From assembly GCF_013373865.1 (NCBI RefSeq), contig NC_050474.1, positions 5,927,561-5,991,560 on the forward strand: a DNA stretch of 64,000 bases. The letters run 5' to 3'. This DNA comes from Monomorium pharaonis. Lineage: Eukaryota > Arthropoda > Insecta > Hymenoptera > Formicidae. Numbering within the stretch: the stretch's first letter is position 1; each line of letters begins with the position of its first letter. A program made the position numbers and the translations under genes. This document shows positions 26,944 to 37,679 of the stretch, in pieces. The notes beneath the pieces are model-generated. The model was not told the origin of the DNA, ran no database searches, and saw only the letters and a program-made list of their open reading frames with translations.

Positions 26944-27435
26944 TACTAAGTCCTCGATTTACACGATACTTTTTATACGCGATTACAATGTTACGCAATC
27001 CTTTTTACACGATCAGAGAATATATGTTTCGCTATCGGTGCGCTGAAAGTGGTTCTTTTCTCATCCATCACTTCACAATCAAGGACCAACATTTCGACAC
27101 ACAGATAACAAAAATATCTATTTCTTATTTTTAAAATTATACTACATCACTAAACCAAAAATTTTTGCTTAATTTATTACACTAAACAACTGCTTTCGAG
27201 TACAGTACAGTACTAACAGGTACAATAAAACTTAAGTTAATTCTTCTCAACTTTCATTATTATCGTTTTTGTGCAAATATGCCAAATAAATATTTTTACA
27301 TGATAAATTCTTCTCTTACAATTTAGATAAACATATATTGTTTTAAAAAATAATTCACGATTTCCATTTATATAAAAAACAAATACCGAAAACAAATACC
27401 ATGAAACAAATACCGCGTAAATTGAAGAACCGATA
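26944..27435. mobile_element. Inverted-repeat element in intron 7 of copy 8
   Basis: Starts TACTAAGTCCTCGATTTACA and ends with an imperfect inverse (GCGTAAATTGAAGAACCGATA). Related copies occupy the same intron of copies 9 and 10 but not of copies 5, 6 or 7. TA at the ends may be the target site, as in Tc1/mariner/pogo elements. The 73-residue open frame inside (26913-27134) is not recognisable as transposase. Confidence 0.6.
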
Positions 27436-27811
27436 TATTTAATAATTAGAATAGTTTAGGAATTGTGTTTAGGAATAATGTCGCATTTGAAAAATAAATG
27501 GAAACTGTATTAAAAATTAATGTATTAAATTTGTTATAAGTTATAGTTACGCCTGCAACTGGTACAAGATTTTATTAAGATCCAGACAACTTCTGAGATT
27601 CACATTAATGCGTGCATTCAAACCGTGCCAAGTAAGAGCTGGTAATGTATTCGTGATTCGTGGTATCGATGGGGACCTTTTGCGCGGTATGTACAAACGT
27701 AACATTAGTTCGAGAGAAGTAGTTTCATAAATAAAAATATCTTTGTAATATTAATTTCAGCTTTAAAAAATGACTATGTCTTATTTCACGATGCTCACGT
27801 CACTTCAGTAA

Positions 27812-29500
27812 TATAATTACATACAATAATAACCCCGACAAACCAACTTAATAAGAGTTGAGCGGTACAGACAAGTAGATGTATTTCAGACAAATTTATA
27901 ATTGAATAGACATAATTAGACAGATTTTGTACATCCAGATATAGTTTGGAATTAGTATAAAATGTCTAGTATTCCGTTTAAATTCTGTTACAAGTTGTCG
28001 CAAAAATATTGCATCAAGATTATGATCAAATCTAGTCTAGATTATTCAATATATTTGGATAAAATTCATCTAGATTTAGTCCAAGACTTATTTAAAAAAT
28101 ATAAACAGATATTTGATTAAAAGAGGTATAAAAATGAGATTAATGGACGTAGGATTGACATAGAAAATGCAATTAGGACAAATCAAATTAGCCCGATAGT
28201 AAAATTAAAAAAAGTAACAAACATGTTAAATAAGTAAGCTGACAATCAATGTGTTATATAGTATATAATAATTACATTAATGTTTAACATAACAAAGGAA
28301 TAATTTAAACGCGTATTTTTCAAAAACTTTTCAATGTTATGTAAATTACTTCTTTATAAAAAACATTTTATAACTTATATGTAATAAATTTGAATATATA
28401 CAAGATGTCCGGCAACAAGTGCATTACTTCTCATAAACTAGTAAAAGAAAATTAAACTTGCAAAGAAGTTCTTTACCCTATTTTACAAACTTCAAAAAAA
28501 TAATAAAAAATTAACTGTTAGGAATCCGTAAAACAATATGCGTCCGCAAGTTAGACAAAAGATACTCTAGCGTTTAAATAGATTGATACACTGAAAGAAA
28601 AATATACGCTTGCATAACTGCATGGTAAAATAATTAGAGTTATAAGATCCATTTTTATAATTATTACTGCTGTAATGTTAGTAACAATATCATATTTTAA
28701 ATTGTTTCTTATTATAATTCTAGAGAAAACATGCAAGAAGTTTTCTCTTTTCATTCTTTTATAATATTCTATCTTTTTATAATGTTCTATTTTTTTACAA
28801 ATCTATTCTTACACATATCGACGCGCTTCTAGCAATTTCATAAACGCATGTATTTAAATATTAGACCCTATCTTATTACCAAATCGCGTGTATTTACCGC
28901 ATGCATTATGCTGATTTGCCGACCTTTATTAATTAATTAGCTTTATTAATATACTTCTCATTAATTTCATGAAGTTCACAAAGTGGCAGAAAATTTTTTT
29001 GTTAAGTTTAATCTACTTGCTCACAAGAAGTAATGATTATTACCGGACATCTTTTATATATATCGTTATATTGTAGTAAGAATTATAAATAAGTCTTTAA
29101 AGTAGTAGGAATTAGAATAAGTAATCTAGTTTATTAGAATAAGTTTAAACTAGATATATTGTAAGATGTTAATGTTTAGATCTTAAAAATAATTAGAAAA
29201 TGACTTCGTATATTAAAAATAAAAAGTCATTTTCTAGTTTAAAAATTATTCATTATTTAACAAATAATGTAAAATTACATATTTGTACTGTTTGTATCGT
29301 GTTTATCTTTATTAAGCTGAAAATTCTGTGTATTCATTGAAGAAAAACAAACTGATTGTCAACGCAAGAAAATTGTGATATGAACATCATAATTTATTTT
29401 ATAACAAAGTTTTAAAACAAAACAAAATAGTAGTACAAGTGGACTCCAATTTCCTTCTTCGTGTTTTTTTATAGTATAATGTAGTTTATATACGTTTCAG
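27812..29500. other. Intergenic region after copy 8
   Basis: 1689 bp. It includes an inverted-repeat element (28402-29053) and then about 450 bp (29054-29500) matching the sequence before pseudogene copy 11 (38514-38870). The stretch from about 28230 to 29500 is therefore a second copy of the region that follows copy 10. Confidence 0.65.
28402..29053. mobile_element. Inverted-repeat element (652 bp), first copy
   Basis: Begins AAGATGTCCGGCAACAAGTG and ends with CATTACTTCT-type sequence in inverse, then TTACCGGACATCTT. The two ends pair over about 27 bp with few mismatches. A second, more diverged copy is at 37873-38513 and a fragment is near 39335-39470. No transposase was recognised; a weak antisense frame at 28551-28754 has no familiar motif. 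Confidence 0.65.
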
Positions 29501-29719
29501 GCTGAAATACAGGCATTTCTTGAGATATAGATTTATTAATGTGTACTACTAAATGCTAAGTAAGCTGGTAAGAAGTTCTTAATGTTATTAGAGACCTTTA
29601 GGGTCGTACATACAAACGTAATACTACTTTGACGATAGTTTCAGGAATGAAAACATCTTTGTAATTTTTTCAGCTTTTAAAAATAACCGTGTCTTTCACG
29701 ATGCTCACGTCATTTTTAG
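29501..29719 (+). pseudogene. Isolated odorant receptor exon 8/9 fragment
   Basis: Starts in the middle of a subfamily B exon 8 (the stretch coding RHFLRF in copy 5), continues through the eroded donor at about 29606-29611 and a short intron, then a damaged last exon matching LLKITVSFTMLTS with a base deletion, ending TAG. No exons 1-7 precede it; instead the sequence on its left is the 5' flank type of copy 11. It is the scar of a deleted receptor gene. Confidence 0.82.
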
Positions 29720-30766
29720 TTTTATGTTTCATATTATCATTTAAAAAAATTTAATTTGTTATTGTTTAAAAAATTTAATATCTTTATTAAAACACGATTT
29801 ACATAAAATAATTTATATTAATATTTCGGTACAAAAAACATAGAAACTTATTTAAATACAGTAAATTGAAGTTATAACGAATTTCCAATAACAATAAAAT
29901 TCGCAATAAATAAAAATTACACGGTTAAAAAAAATTATGTAGTAAACTTCAAAATTAGTTAAATATAAGTTTTATTTTAATTTTCGGGAAATATATATAC
30001 ATTAAAATAAATAAAAATATTCAAATCAATATTATACGTTAGTAATATATCTTAATATGTATTTCTTAACTCTTTAATGCTATAAAGAAACTTACTCTAA
30101 ATCTGCTATTTGACACATAAGACATGTGTTGGAGAAACAAAACTATAATCTTACATCAATTATTAGTTTTCAATTATTATTAAAATATTAATAAATAACT
30201 AATGTAATTAGTTACTGACATTATATTTGCTTTTCGATCAATTTTACAGTTTTGTTTGAAAAAAATTTTAAACTAAAAAGTTGGTTAACCAAACCATAAT
30301 TTTTCATACCTTGTAATAGATTAACTCTACTAAAAATGCTAAATTTACAGAACTTTCCTTTGGCATCAATTAATTTTAAGTAAATAATCAAACACGTGAA
30401 ATAAATAATTTCAATGTGGTTATAAAACTCACATGTTGCACATTATCATAAGGTAGAGTTTTATTTAACTTATAAAGCGAGGGGTATAGAATGTCAGTCG
30501 CGCAGTATTATATTTCAACAGTCACAAAGGATTGAAGAATTGAAGAAAAAGAATACCCATTACTTATAAATATGTAATGCTTTGTTACATGGAACTGTGT
30601 GGAAAATGACTTTAGCGTTCTTTCTTCAGTTTGCACTCCGTTTCTTTTAGAAGCTGTATTCAGTATTCCAAGAGAATACTGAATAAGTTCTTTGATTTGG
30701 TCTGAGTATTCAACGAAATACGTGACTCTCTCGTGCAGTATTCCTTTGCTACCTTGCTATAACAAA
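29720..30766. other. Upstream region of copy 9
   Basis: 1047 bp, collinear with the upstream regions of copies 8 and 10. It includes conserved stretches such as AGTTGGTTAACCAAACCATA (near 30279), the GAGGGGTATAG motif and the TATAAATA palindrome. No gene seen. Confidence 0.65.
30470..30579 (+). promoter_or_regulatory. Conserved promoter region upstream of copy 9
   Basis: TTATAAAGCGAGGGGTATAG at 30470, and the palindrome with core TACTTATAAATATGTA at 30558-30579, 209 bp before the ATG. This is the clearest form of the palindrome: its arms ATTAC and GTAAT pair around TATAAATA. Confidence 0.55.
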
Positions 30767-31416
30767 ATGTTGTTTTACAACAATCATTACTATTATTTTA
30801 ACAAAACGTCCCTATGCATTATCGGTCAATGGCCATTTCAATCGCGAAAGAAGAATAACGTTATGTTCGCCCTGACGATGATTTCCACTTGTACTTTAGC
30901 AGGCTTTGAGGTGTTTAAAAATACGCGCAATAAACGTTAGAATCAAAACTCAAGATTTTTTTCCTAACTTTCTCTTTTTTCAGTTTTTGGGTTTTATAAC
31001 TGGAATGTCAGATTTGGACATTATTATGGATAATTGTTCACCAATGTCAGGAGTTATTTTCATAATTATAAAATTACTTTCGTTTTTTTCTAATAAATAT
31101 AAAGTTCGTACATATTACGTTTTTGCTATGCGAGAAGTTAATCGACTTGCTTTATAATTATAAACCGCGTGATTTTTTCGAGCGCAGATTAAACAGCTTC
31201 TGATACAAATCGAAGAGACTTGGAAATTATTAAGTGAGGGACCAGAGAATGAAATATTACGGCATCATGGAGAGCAAAGCAAAACCTTCACAACACGATA
31301 CGCGAGTAAATTGTCTTTATTTTATTATAATTAATAATTTTTGTTATATAAACTTAATATCGAAATTATAAGAGTACATAAAAGTCATTATTTCTAAATT
31401 TTCGTTTTTTTAAACT

Positions 31417-31460
<44 letters not shown>

Positions 31461-33459
31461 TTCTCTCGATGGATTTTTTCGTAAATGGTCTATATTCTTT
31501 ATATTTAAATAGTATGACATGTAAAGAAAAAGTGATAACTTATTGCAGTTATTATTTATTTGACGGGGTTCTTCTATTGCACGCCACCAGTCATTATTAG
31601 CGGGATAAATATGTTTCTACCGACGAATGAAACACAGCCGCCCAAGTTTCTATATCGATTAGAACATGTTCTCGATGTGGACAAATATTACAATCTGTTG
31701 ATGCTTCATGCGTTTATCAGTGTTTTCAGCATAATTGCTATAGCAACAGCAATCGACGGCATGTTCATACTATGCATTGAGCATATCTGCGCGTTGTTTA
31801 CTTGTCTAAAGTAAGTCATTTATGCAAACAAAGTTGTAGTTAAAAAAAAATTTTAAACACAGTTATAATTTGAATAGAAATTATACTTTTATCAAACTAG
31901 ATACAACATAGAGCGAATACAAAGCTCAGAGTTGGTATTGCTCAATCCGAATATTGCTGATGACGAAACATACCATACCATAATCAGATGCATCAAATTG
32001 CACACACGTATCTTAAAGTTAGGGTCAGCCGCTCTTAGATAAGTTTTAGATAGTTTAAAAAACTAAGAATTGCATAAAATACTCATGAAAAAATGTAATA
32101 TAACTTTTTTTTTTGTAACATTGATAGTCTTGATAGTTCAACTATCAAGACATAAATATGATAGAGTATCACATGCCAATTGCACGCGTCAGCAACGCAT
32201 TGTACACATTGCATTATATTAACAAAATAATTTTGTATTAAACTCTGTGTAATTTAATTGTATTAGGTGTTACATAATTTCATTAGAGATTTATTTCTAT
32301 AAGCTAACATATTTACTTTATCATTTTATATGGAGATTTTTTGATCTGTTTGCATCCACCTATGCATCGGTTTTTATGACTGTGGTGGGGATTATAATGA
32401 TACCTTTTTGCTTGAGCCTTGCCGCAGCAGAGGTAAATATTTAAGATAGATGTAAAATTTTTAAATAATAATTGCATTATTATTAATAACATATTTAATA
32501 AAAAATTATATGTCAAGTTTGTAATGGTGGACACTCAATTTGACGAAAGCGTCAGAATTGTTTCTACTAATTTTGCACAAACAGTACACATATATGTTTT
32601 GTGCTTCATGTCTCAACGATTGATCGATTATAGCAGTAAATTTCAAGATGTAATGTATGTATTTGTGCAAACAAGCTTAGTTTAAATATTGATTTATCAA
32701 AATTTAAACTTCTTTACACAAATTTTCAAATTATATTAATTCTAAAGAAAATAAAAGACTTCAAAAACCTTTGTATTTTATAAATATTTTATATGTATAT
32801 ACTAAGTCCTCGATTTACACGAGATTTTTTATATGCCATCAATTTTACACAATCCTTTTTACGCGATCAAAAGATATATTTTTCTTATTTTTCTTTATTT
32901 TAATTATTCTACGTTAATAAACCAAACATTTTTATTACATTGATCGATTACTTTCAAGTACAGTATCGACAGGTACAATAAAATTTAAATTAATATAATA
33001 AATTTCTATTATCTATTCATATATATCTTTTTTTTTTAAATTATTTACGACTTTTAATTGCATAAAAATTTGTAAAACAAATATTCCGTGTAAATTGGGT
33101 AAGTGGTATATTTAATAATTGGAATAATTTATAAATCAGTATAATATTTGATAAATAAATGGAAACTATACAAAAAATTAATGCATCAAATTTATCAGTT
33201 ACAACTGCAATTGGTACAAGATTTCATTGAGATCCAGACAACTTCTGAGATTCACATTAATGCGTGCTATTAAACCGTGCCGAATAAGAGCTGGTAATGT
33301 ATTCGTGATATCGATGGAGACCTTTAGCGGGGTACGTACAAACGTAACATTACTTCGATGAGAGAAGTTGTTTCATAAATAAAAATATCTTTGGCATATT
33401 ATTTTCAGCTTCTAAAAATAACCATGTCTTATTTCATGATGTTAACGTCACTAAAGTAA
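30767..33459 (+). CDS. Odorant receptor copy 9 (subfamily B), intact, 392 aa
   Basis: Complete nine-exon receptor: 30767-30910, 30984-31103, 31188-31305, 31549-31810, 31901-32017, 32336-32432, 32518-32654, 33199-33331, 33409-33459 (TAA). It starts MLFYNNHYYYF and has CIIGQWPFQ before TM1. The upstream in-frame extension lacks an ATG. Exon 4 has TNETQPPKFLYR (N-E-T site), EHVLDVDKYY and CIEHICALF. Exon 6 is 97 nt instead of 91, adding two residues to TM5 (GIIMIPFCLSL). Exon 7 ends SQRLIDYSSKF. Exon 8 begins YNCNWYKIS. The exon 3 acceptor is GCGCAG rather than the usual CTACAG. Intron 7 (544 bp) contains an inserted element. All junctions hold frame. Closest relatives are copies 10 and 8. Confidence 0.93.
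31422..31467. repeat. (CT)n microsatellite
   Basis: About 45 bp of CT repeat in intron 3 of copy 9. Its length differs from the same intron in copies 8 and 10. Confidence 0.93.
32800..33108. mobile_element. Inverted-repeat element in intron 7 of copy 9
   Basis: Starts TACTAAGTCCTCGATTTACA and ends near CCGTGTAAATTGGGTAAGTG. It is orthologous in position to the elements in copies 8 and 10 but shorter (about 309 bp), indicating internal deletion. Confidence 0.58.
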
Positions 33460-34812
33460 TAGTTCCATATAATAATTTATATTAAAGGAAGTAAAAACAT
33501 GTTAAATAAGTAAGCTAACAATCAATATGTCGTATGTTATATATTATACTATAATAATTATATAATAATTACTACTTTCTTGTTTAACAATAAAATGATG
33601 ATTTATTCGCCAGTGATTATAAAAGAAAAAACCAATGTAATTACCTATTACGTTTGACCTGACTGGGCTCAAATATATTTAATAATTACATTAATTTTTT
33701 CTTGTTTAACATTAGTAATAATTTAAGTGCACAAATATCTTAAAAAAATTTGTTTAGTTTTATATTTTGTATTTTTTTTTCTTAATTTAATTTGTTATTG
33801 TTTAAGAAATTTGATACCTTTATTAAAACACAAAATTATATAACATAATTTGTATATATATTTATATTACAAAAAAGATAGGAAATTTTTTATTTAAATA
33901 CAATAATTTAAAGTTATATTATAGTGAATTTTCAATGACAATAAAGTTCGCTATAAAGAAAAATTACATGATTAAAAAAAATTATGTTGTAAACTTCAAA
34001 ATTAATTAAATATAAGTTTTATTTCAATTTTCGGGGAAGTGCATATCATATTGAAATAAAAAAATACTCAAATTAATATTTAATGTTAGTAATAAATCTT
34101 AATGTATATTATTTCTTAACTCAATAATGCTGTAATACACTTACTCTAAACTTGCTGCGATTTGACATATAAAACATGTGTTCGAGAAACGAAATTAATT
34201 ACTTATGTCAATTATTAATTATTAATTATATTTTCAATTATAATTAAAATATTATTAAATAACTAGTGTAATTAGTTGCTGACATAAAATTTGCTTTTTC
34301 AATCAATTTTTCAGTTTTGCCTAAAAAAAAATCAAAATTGAAAAGTTGGTTAACCAAACCCTAATTTTCCATACCTTGTAATTGATTAATTTTGCAGGTA
34401 AAAATTCTAAATTTACAGAACTTTTCTTTGACATTGATTAATTTTAAGCAAATAATCAAACGAAAGAAATGAATCGTTTCAATGTAACCATAAAACTCAT
34501 GTTGTACATTATCATATAGTAGAGTTTAATTTGACTTATAAAGCGAGGGATATAAAATAACAGTATTATATTTCAACAGTCACAAAAGATTGAAGGATTG
34601 AAAAAGACAACTCATTACTTATAAATATGTAATGCTTTGTTACATGGAACTGTGTGGAAAATGCTTTAGCCTTGTTTGTTCAGTTTATACTCCGTTTCTT
34701 TTAGAAGCTGTTTCCAACAGAATATTAAATAAGTTGTGCGATTTGGTCCAAATATTCAACGAAATACGTGACTCTCTCATAGAGTGTTCCTTTGCTACCT
34801 TGCTATAACAAA
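33460..34812. other. Intergenic region copy 9/copy 10
   Basis: 1353 bp of AT-rich DNA. The first 250 bp match the 3' flanks of copies 8 and 10, but the 652-bp inverted-repeat element is absent. From about 33750 the region is the shared upstream block of copies 8-10. No gene seen. Confidence 0.65.
34536..34634 (+). promoter_or_regulatory. Conserved promoter region upstream of copy 10
   Basis: TTATAAAGCGAGGGATATAA at 34536, and the palindrome with core TACTTATAAATATGTA at 34613-34634, 200 bp before the ATG. Confidence 0.55.
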
Positions 34813-37679
34813 ATGTCGTTTTACAACAATCACTACTATCATTTTAACAAAATATCCCTATGCATTATCGGCCAATGGCCATTTCAATCGCGACTGAAGA
34901 ACAACGTTATGTTCGCTCTGACACTGATTTTCACTTGTAGTTTGATAGGACTTGAGGTGATTAAAGATACATGCAGTAAGCGTTAGAATAAAAACTAATG
35001 GTTTCTTCCTGATTTTTTGTTTTTCAGTTTTGGGGTTTTGTAACGGGAGCAACAGATTTGGAGATCATTATGGATAATCTTTCGCCAATGTTTCTGGATC
35101 TCGTCACCGTTGTGAAATTAATTATGTTTTCGTTTTATAAATACGAAGTTCGTACATATTATGTTTTTGCTGCACGGAAAGTTAATAGACTTATTTTATA
35201 AACCGCATGATTTTTTCGAGCTACAGGTTAAACAGCTTCTGATACAAATCGAAGAGGTTTGGAAATTATTAGGTGAGGGACCAGAGAATGAAATATTACA
35301 GCGTCACGGGGAACAAAGCAAAATCTATACATCACGATATGCGAGTGAGTTATATAGTCTTCATTTTATTATAATTAATAATTTTTGTTATATAGTCTTA
35401 GTATCAAAATTATAGCAGTGTATAAAAATTATTACTTCTACATGTACTTTTTTTAAATTTAACCTTTTCAAATTATTTTGCAAATCAAATTAACTTGTTT
35501 TTCTTTATTCTTTTCCTTTTTCTCTTAAGTTATTATAAGAACATAAACTAAATTTTTTAAAGTATTTTTAAAAATTCTTATAAAAATTGCATTAAAACTC
35601 TCTCTTTGTCTCTCTCTTTCTCTCTCAATGGATTTTTATGCAGTCTATTCTTTCTATTTAAATAACATGAAATTTGAAGGAATATAAAAAAGAAGTGGTG
35701 TAACTTATTGCAGTTGGTCTTTATTTGTCGGGAATCTTCTATTTAACGCCACCAGTTATTACTAGCGGGATAAATATGTTTCTATCGACAAATGAAACAC
35801 AGCCGCCCAGGTTTCTATATCGATTAGAACATGTTCTCGATGTCGATAAATATTACAACCTTTTGATGGTTCATACGTTTATCAGTATATTCGGCATAGT
35901 TGCTATAGCAACAGCTGTTGACGGCATGTTCATATTTTGCATTGAGCATATCTGCGCGTTGTTTAATTGTGCAAAGTAAGTCATTTATGCAAACAAAGAC
36001 ATACTTTAGAAAAAAAGTTAAACAATTATATTCCGAACAGAAATTATATTTTATCAAATTAGATATAACATGGCACGAATACAAAGCTCAGAGTTGATAT
36101 TGCTCAATCCGAGCATTGCTGATGACGAAGCATACCACAACATAATCAGATGCATCCAATTACACACACGTATCTTAAAGTTAGTGTCAGCCGCTCTTAG
36201 ATAAGTTTTAGATAGTTTAAAAAAAGTAATTGTATAAAATACTCATGAAAAAATATAACTTTTCTGTAACATTGATAGTTCAACTATCAAGACATAGATA
36301 CAATAAAGTATCCCATGTCAATTGCACGCGTCAACGATACGTACACAATCTATATATATGTTATATTAGCAAAATAGATTTGTTAAGCTCTGTGTAATTT
36401 AATTGTATTACATTTTTACATAATTTCATTAGATTTGTTTCTATAAGCTAACATATTTGTTTTATCATTTTACATGGAGATTTTTTGATCTGCTTTCGTC
36501 TGTCTATTCAACAATTTTCATGACTGTGGTGGGAAGTGTAATTATATGCTTGAGCCTTGGCGCAGCAGAGGTAAATATTCTAGATAGATGTAAAATTTTT
36601 TAATAATAATTGCATTTTTATTGATAACATATTTAATAAAATTATATGTTAAGTTCGTAATGGTGGACACTAATTTTATCGAAAGCGTCAGAATTCTTGC
36701 TGCTAATTCAGCGGAATCAATACACATATATGTTATGAGTTACATATGTCAACGATTAATCAATTACAGCAGCGAATTTCAAGACGTAATGTATGCATTT
36801 ATTTATCAATATTTAAACTAAGCTTCTTTGTGCAAATTTTCAAATTATATTAATCTGAAAAAAGTCATGTACGATCAAAAACCTTTGTATTTTGTAATAT
36901 ATCTATTTTATATGTATTTTGTATGTATATACTAAGACCTCGATTTACACGATACTTTTTTACGCGGTCACAATTTTACACGGTTTTTTTTATACGACCA
37001 GAAAATATATTTTTGTTATTTTTGAAATTATTCTACATCAGCAAACTAAACATTTTTATTTAATTGTATTTATTACACTGATTGTCTGTTTTTGTGTGCA
37101 ATATAGTGTTAATGGCTACAATAAAACTTGAATTAGTTTTCCTTTGTTTTTATTGGCATTGTTTTTAGGTAAATATACCAAATAAACATATTAAATATAT
37201 AATTTTCTCTTATATTTTCATATATGTATACATATATTGTTTTGGAAAACTGTTCACGCTTTTCAATTGCATAACAAACCATGAAACAAATGAAACAAAT
37301 CCGTGTAAATTGGGGAACCGGTATATTTAACAATTAGAATAATTCAAGAATCAGTGTCGCATTTGATAAATAAATAGAAACTATATATAAAAAATTAATA
37401 TATAAAATTCGTTATCAGTTACAACTGCAATTGGTATAAAATTTCATTGAGATCCAGACAACTTCTAAGATTCACATTAATGCGTGCATTTAAACCGTGC
37501 CAAATAAGAGCTGGTAATGTATTCGTGGTATCGATGGAGACGTTTGGCTCGGTACGTACGAACGTAACATTACTTCGATAAGAGAAGTAGTTACATAAAT
37601 AAAAATATGTTTATGATATTAATTTCAGCTTTTAAAAATGACCGTGTCTTATTTCACGATGCTGACGTCACTCCAGTAA
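34813..37679 (+). CDS. Odorant receptor copy 10 (subfamily B), intact, 390 aa
   Basis: Complete nine-exon receptor: 34813-34956, 35028-35147, 35227-35344, 35714-35975, 36063-36179, 36480-36570, 36654-36790, 37419-37551, 37629-37679 (TAA). N terminus MSFYNNHYYHF, CIIGQWPFQ and TM1 in exon 1. Exon 4 has STNETQPPRFLYR, EHVLDVDKYY and CIEHICALF. Exon 6 (TM5) has the usual 91 nt. Exon 7 ends CQRLINYSSEF. Exon 8 begins YNCNWYKIS and includes KPCQIRAGN. The last exon ends SYFTMLTSLQ. Intron 7 (628 bp) carries an inserted element. Its extracellular loop and TM3 resemble copy 9, while its TM5 is closer to copy 8. Confidence 0.93.
36930..37323. mobile_element. Inverted-repeat element in intron 7 of copy 10
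   Basis: Starts TACTAAGACCTCGATTTACA and ends CCGTGTAAATTGGGGAACCG followed by GTA. The ends are imperfect inverses with TA at the border. It lies at the same site as the elements in copies 8 and 9. The terminal sequence is reminiscent of pogo/Tigger-type ends, but this is only an impression. Confidence 0.6.

Larger units (their letters stand above)
24687..27811 (+). pseudogene. Odorant receptor copy 8 (subfamily B), nearly complete pseudogene
   Basis: Exons: 24687-24829, 24902-25021, 25107-25224, 25635-25899, 25992-26108, 26410-26500, 26584-26723, 27547-27686, 27761-27811. Exons 2-7 are open and typical, with EHVLDMDKYY and CIEHICALF in exon 4 and SQRLIDYNEF in exon 7. Four lesions break it: CAA-to-TAA in IIGQW (codon 21), a 1-bp loss later in exon 1 followed by TGA/TAG, a 7-bp insertion in exon 8 after NVFV, and TAA at the second codon of exon 9, the last shared with copy 7. 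Exon 7 has one extra codon. Intron 7 holds an inserted element. A GA microsatellite lies in intron 3. The gene appears recently dead. Confidence 0.9.

Noticed and set aside
26913..27134. Open frame of 73 residues as a possible transposase remnant
   Set aside because: It starts at the end of the intron 7 element, with no DDE/D-like or helix-turn-helix pattern. The matching regions in copies 9 and 10 do not conserve the frame.
24687..27811. Copy 8 as a readthrough-rescued receptor
   Set aside because: Stop-codon readthrough could bypass codon 21, but a 1-bp loss in exon 1 and a 7-bp insertion in exon 8 also shift the frame, so it is called a pseudogene.
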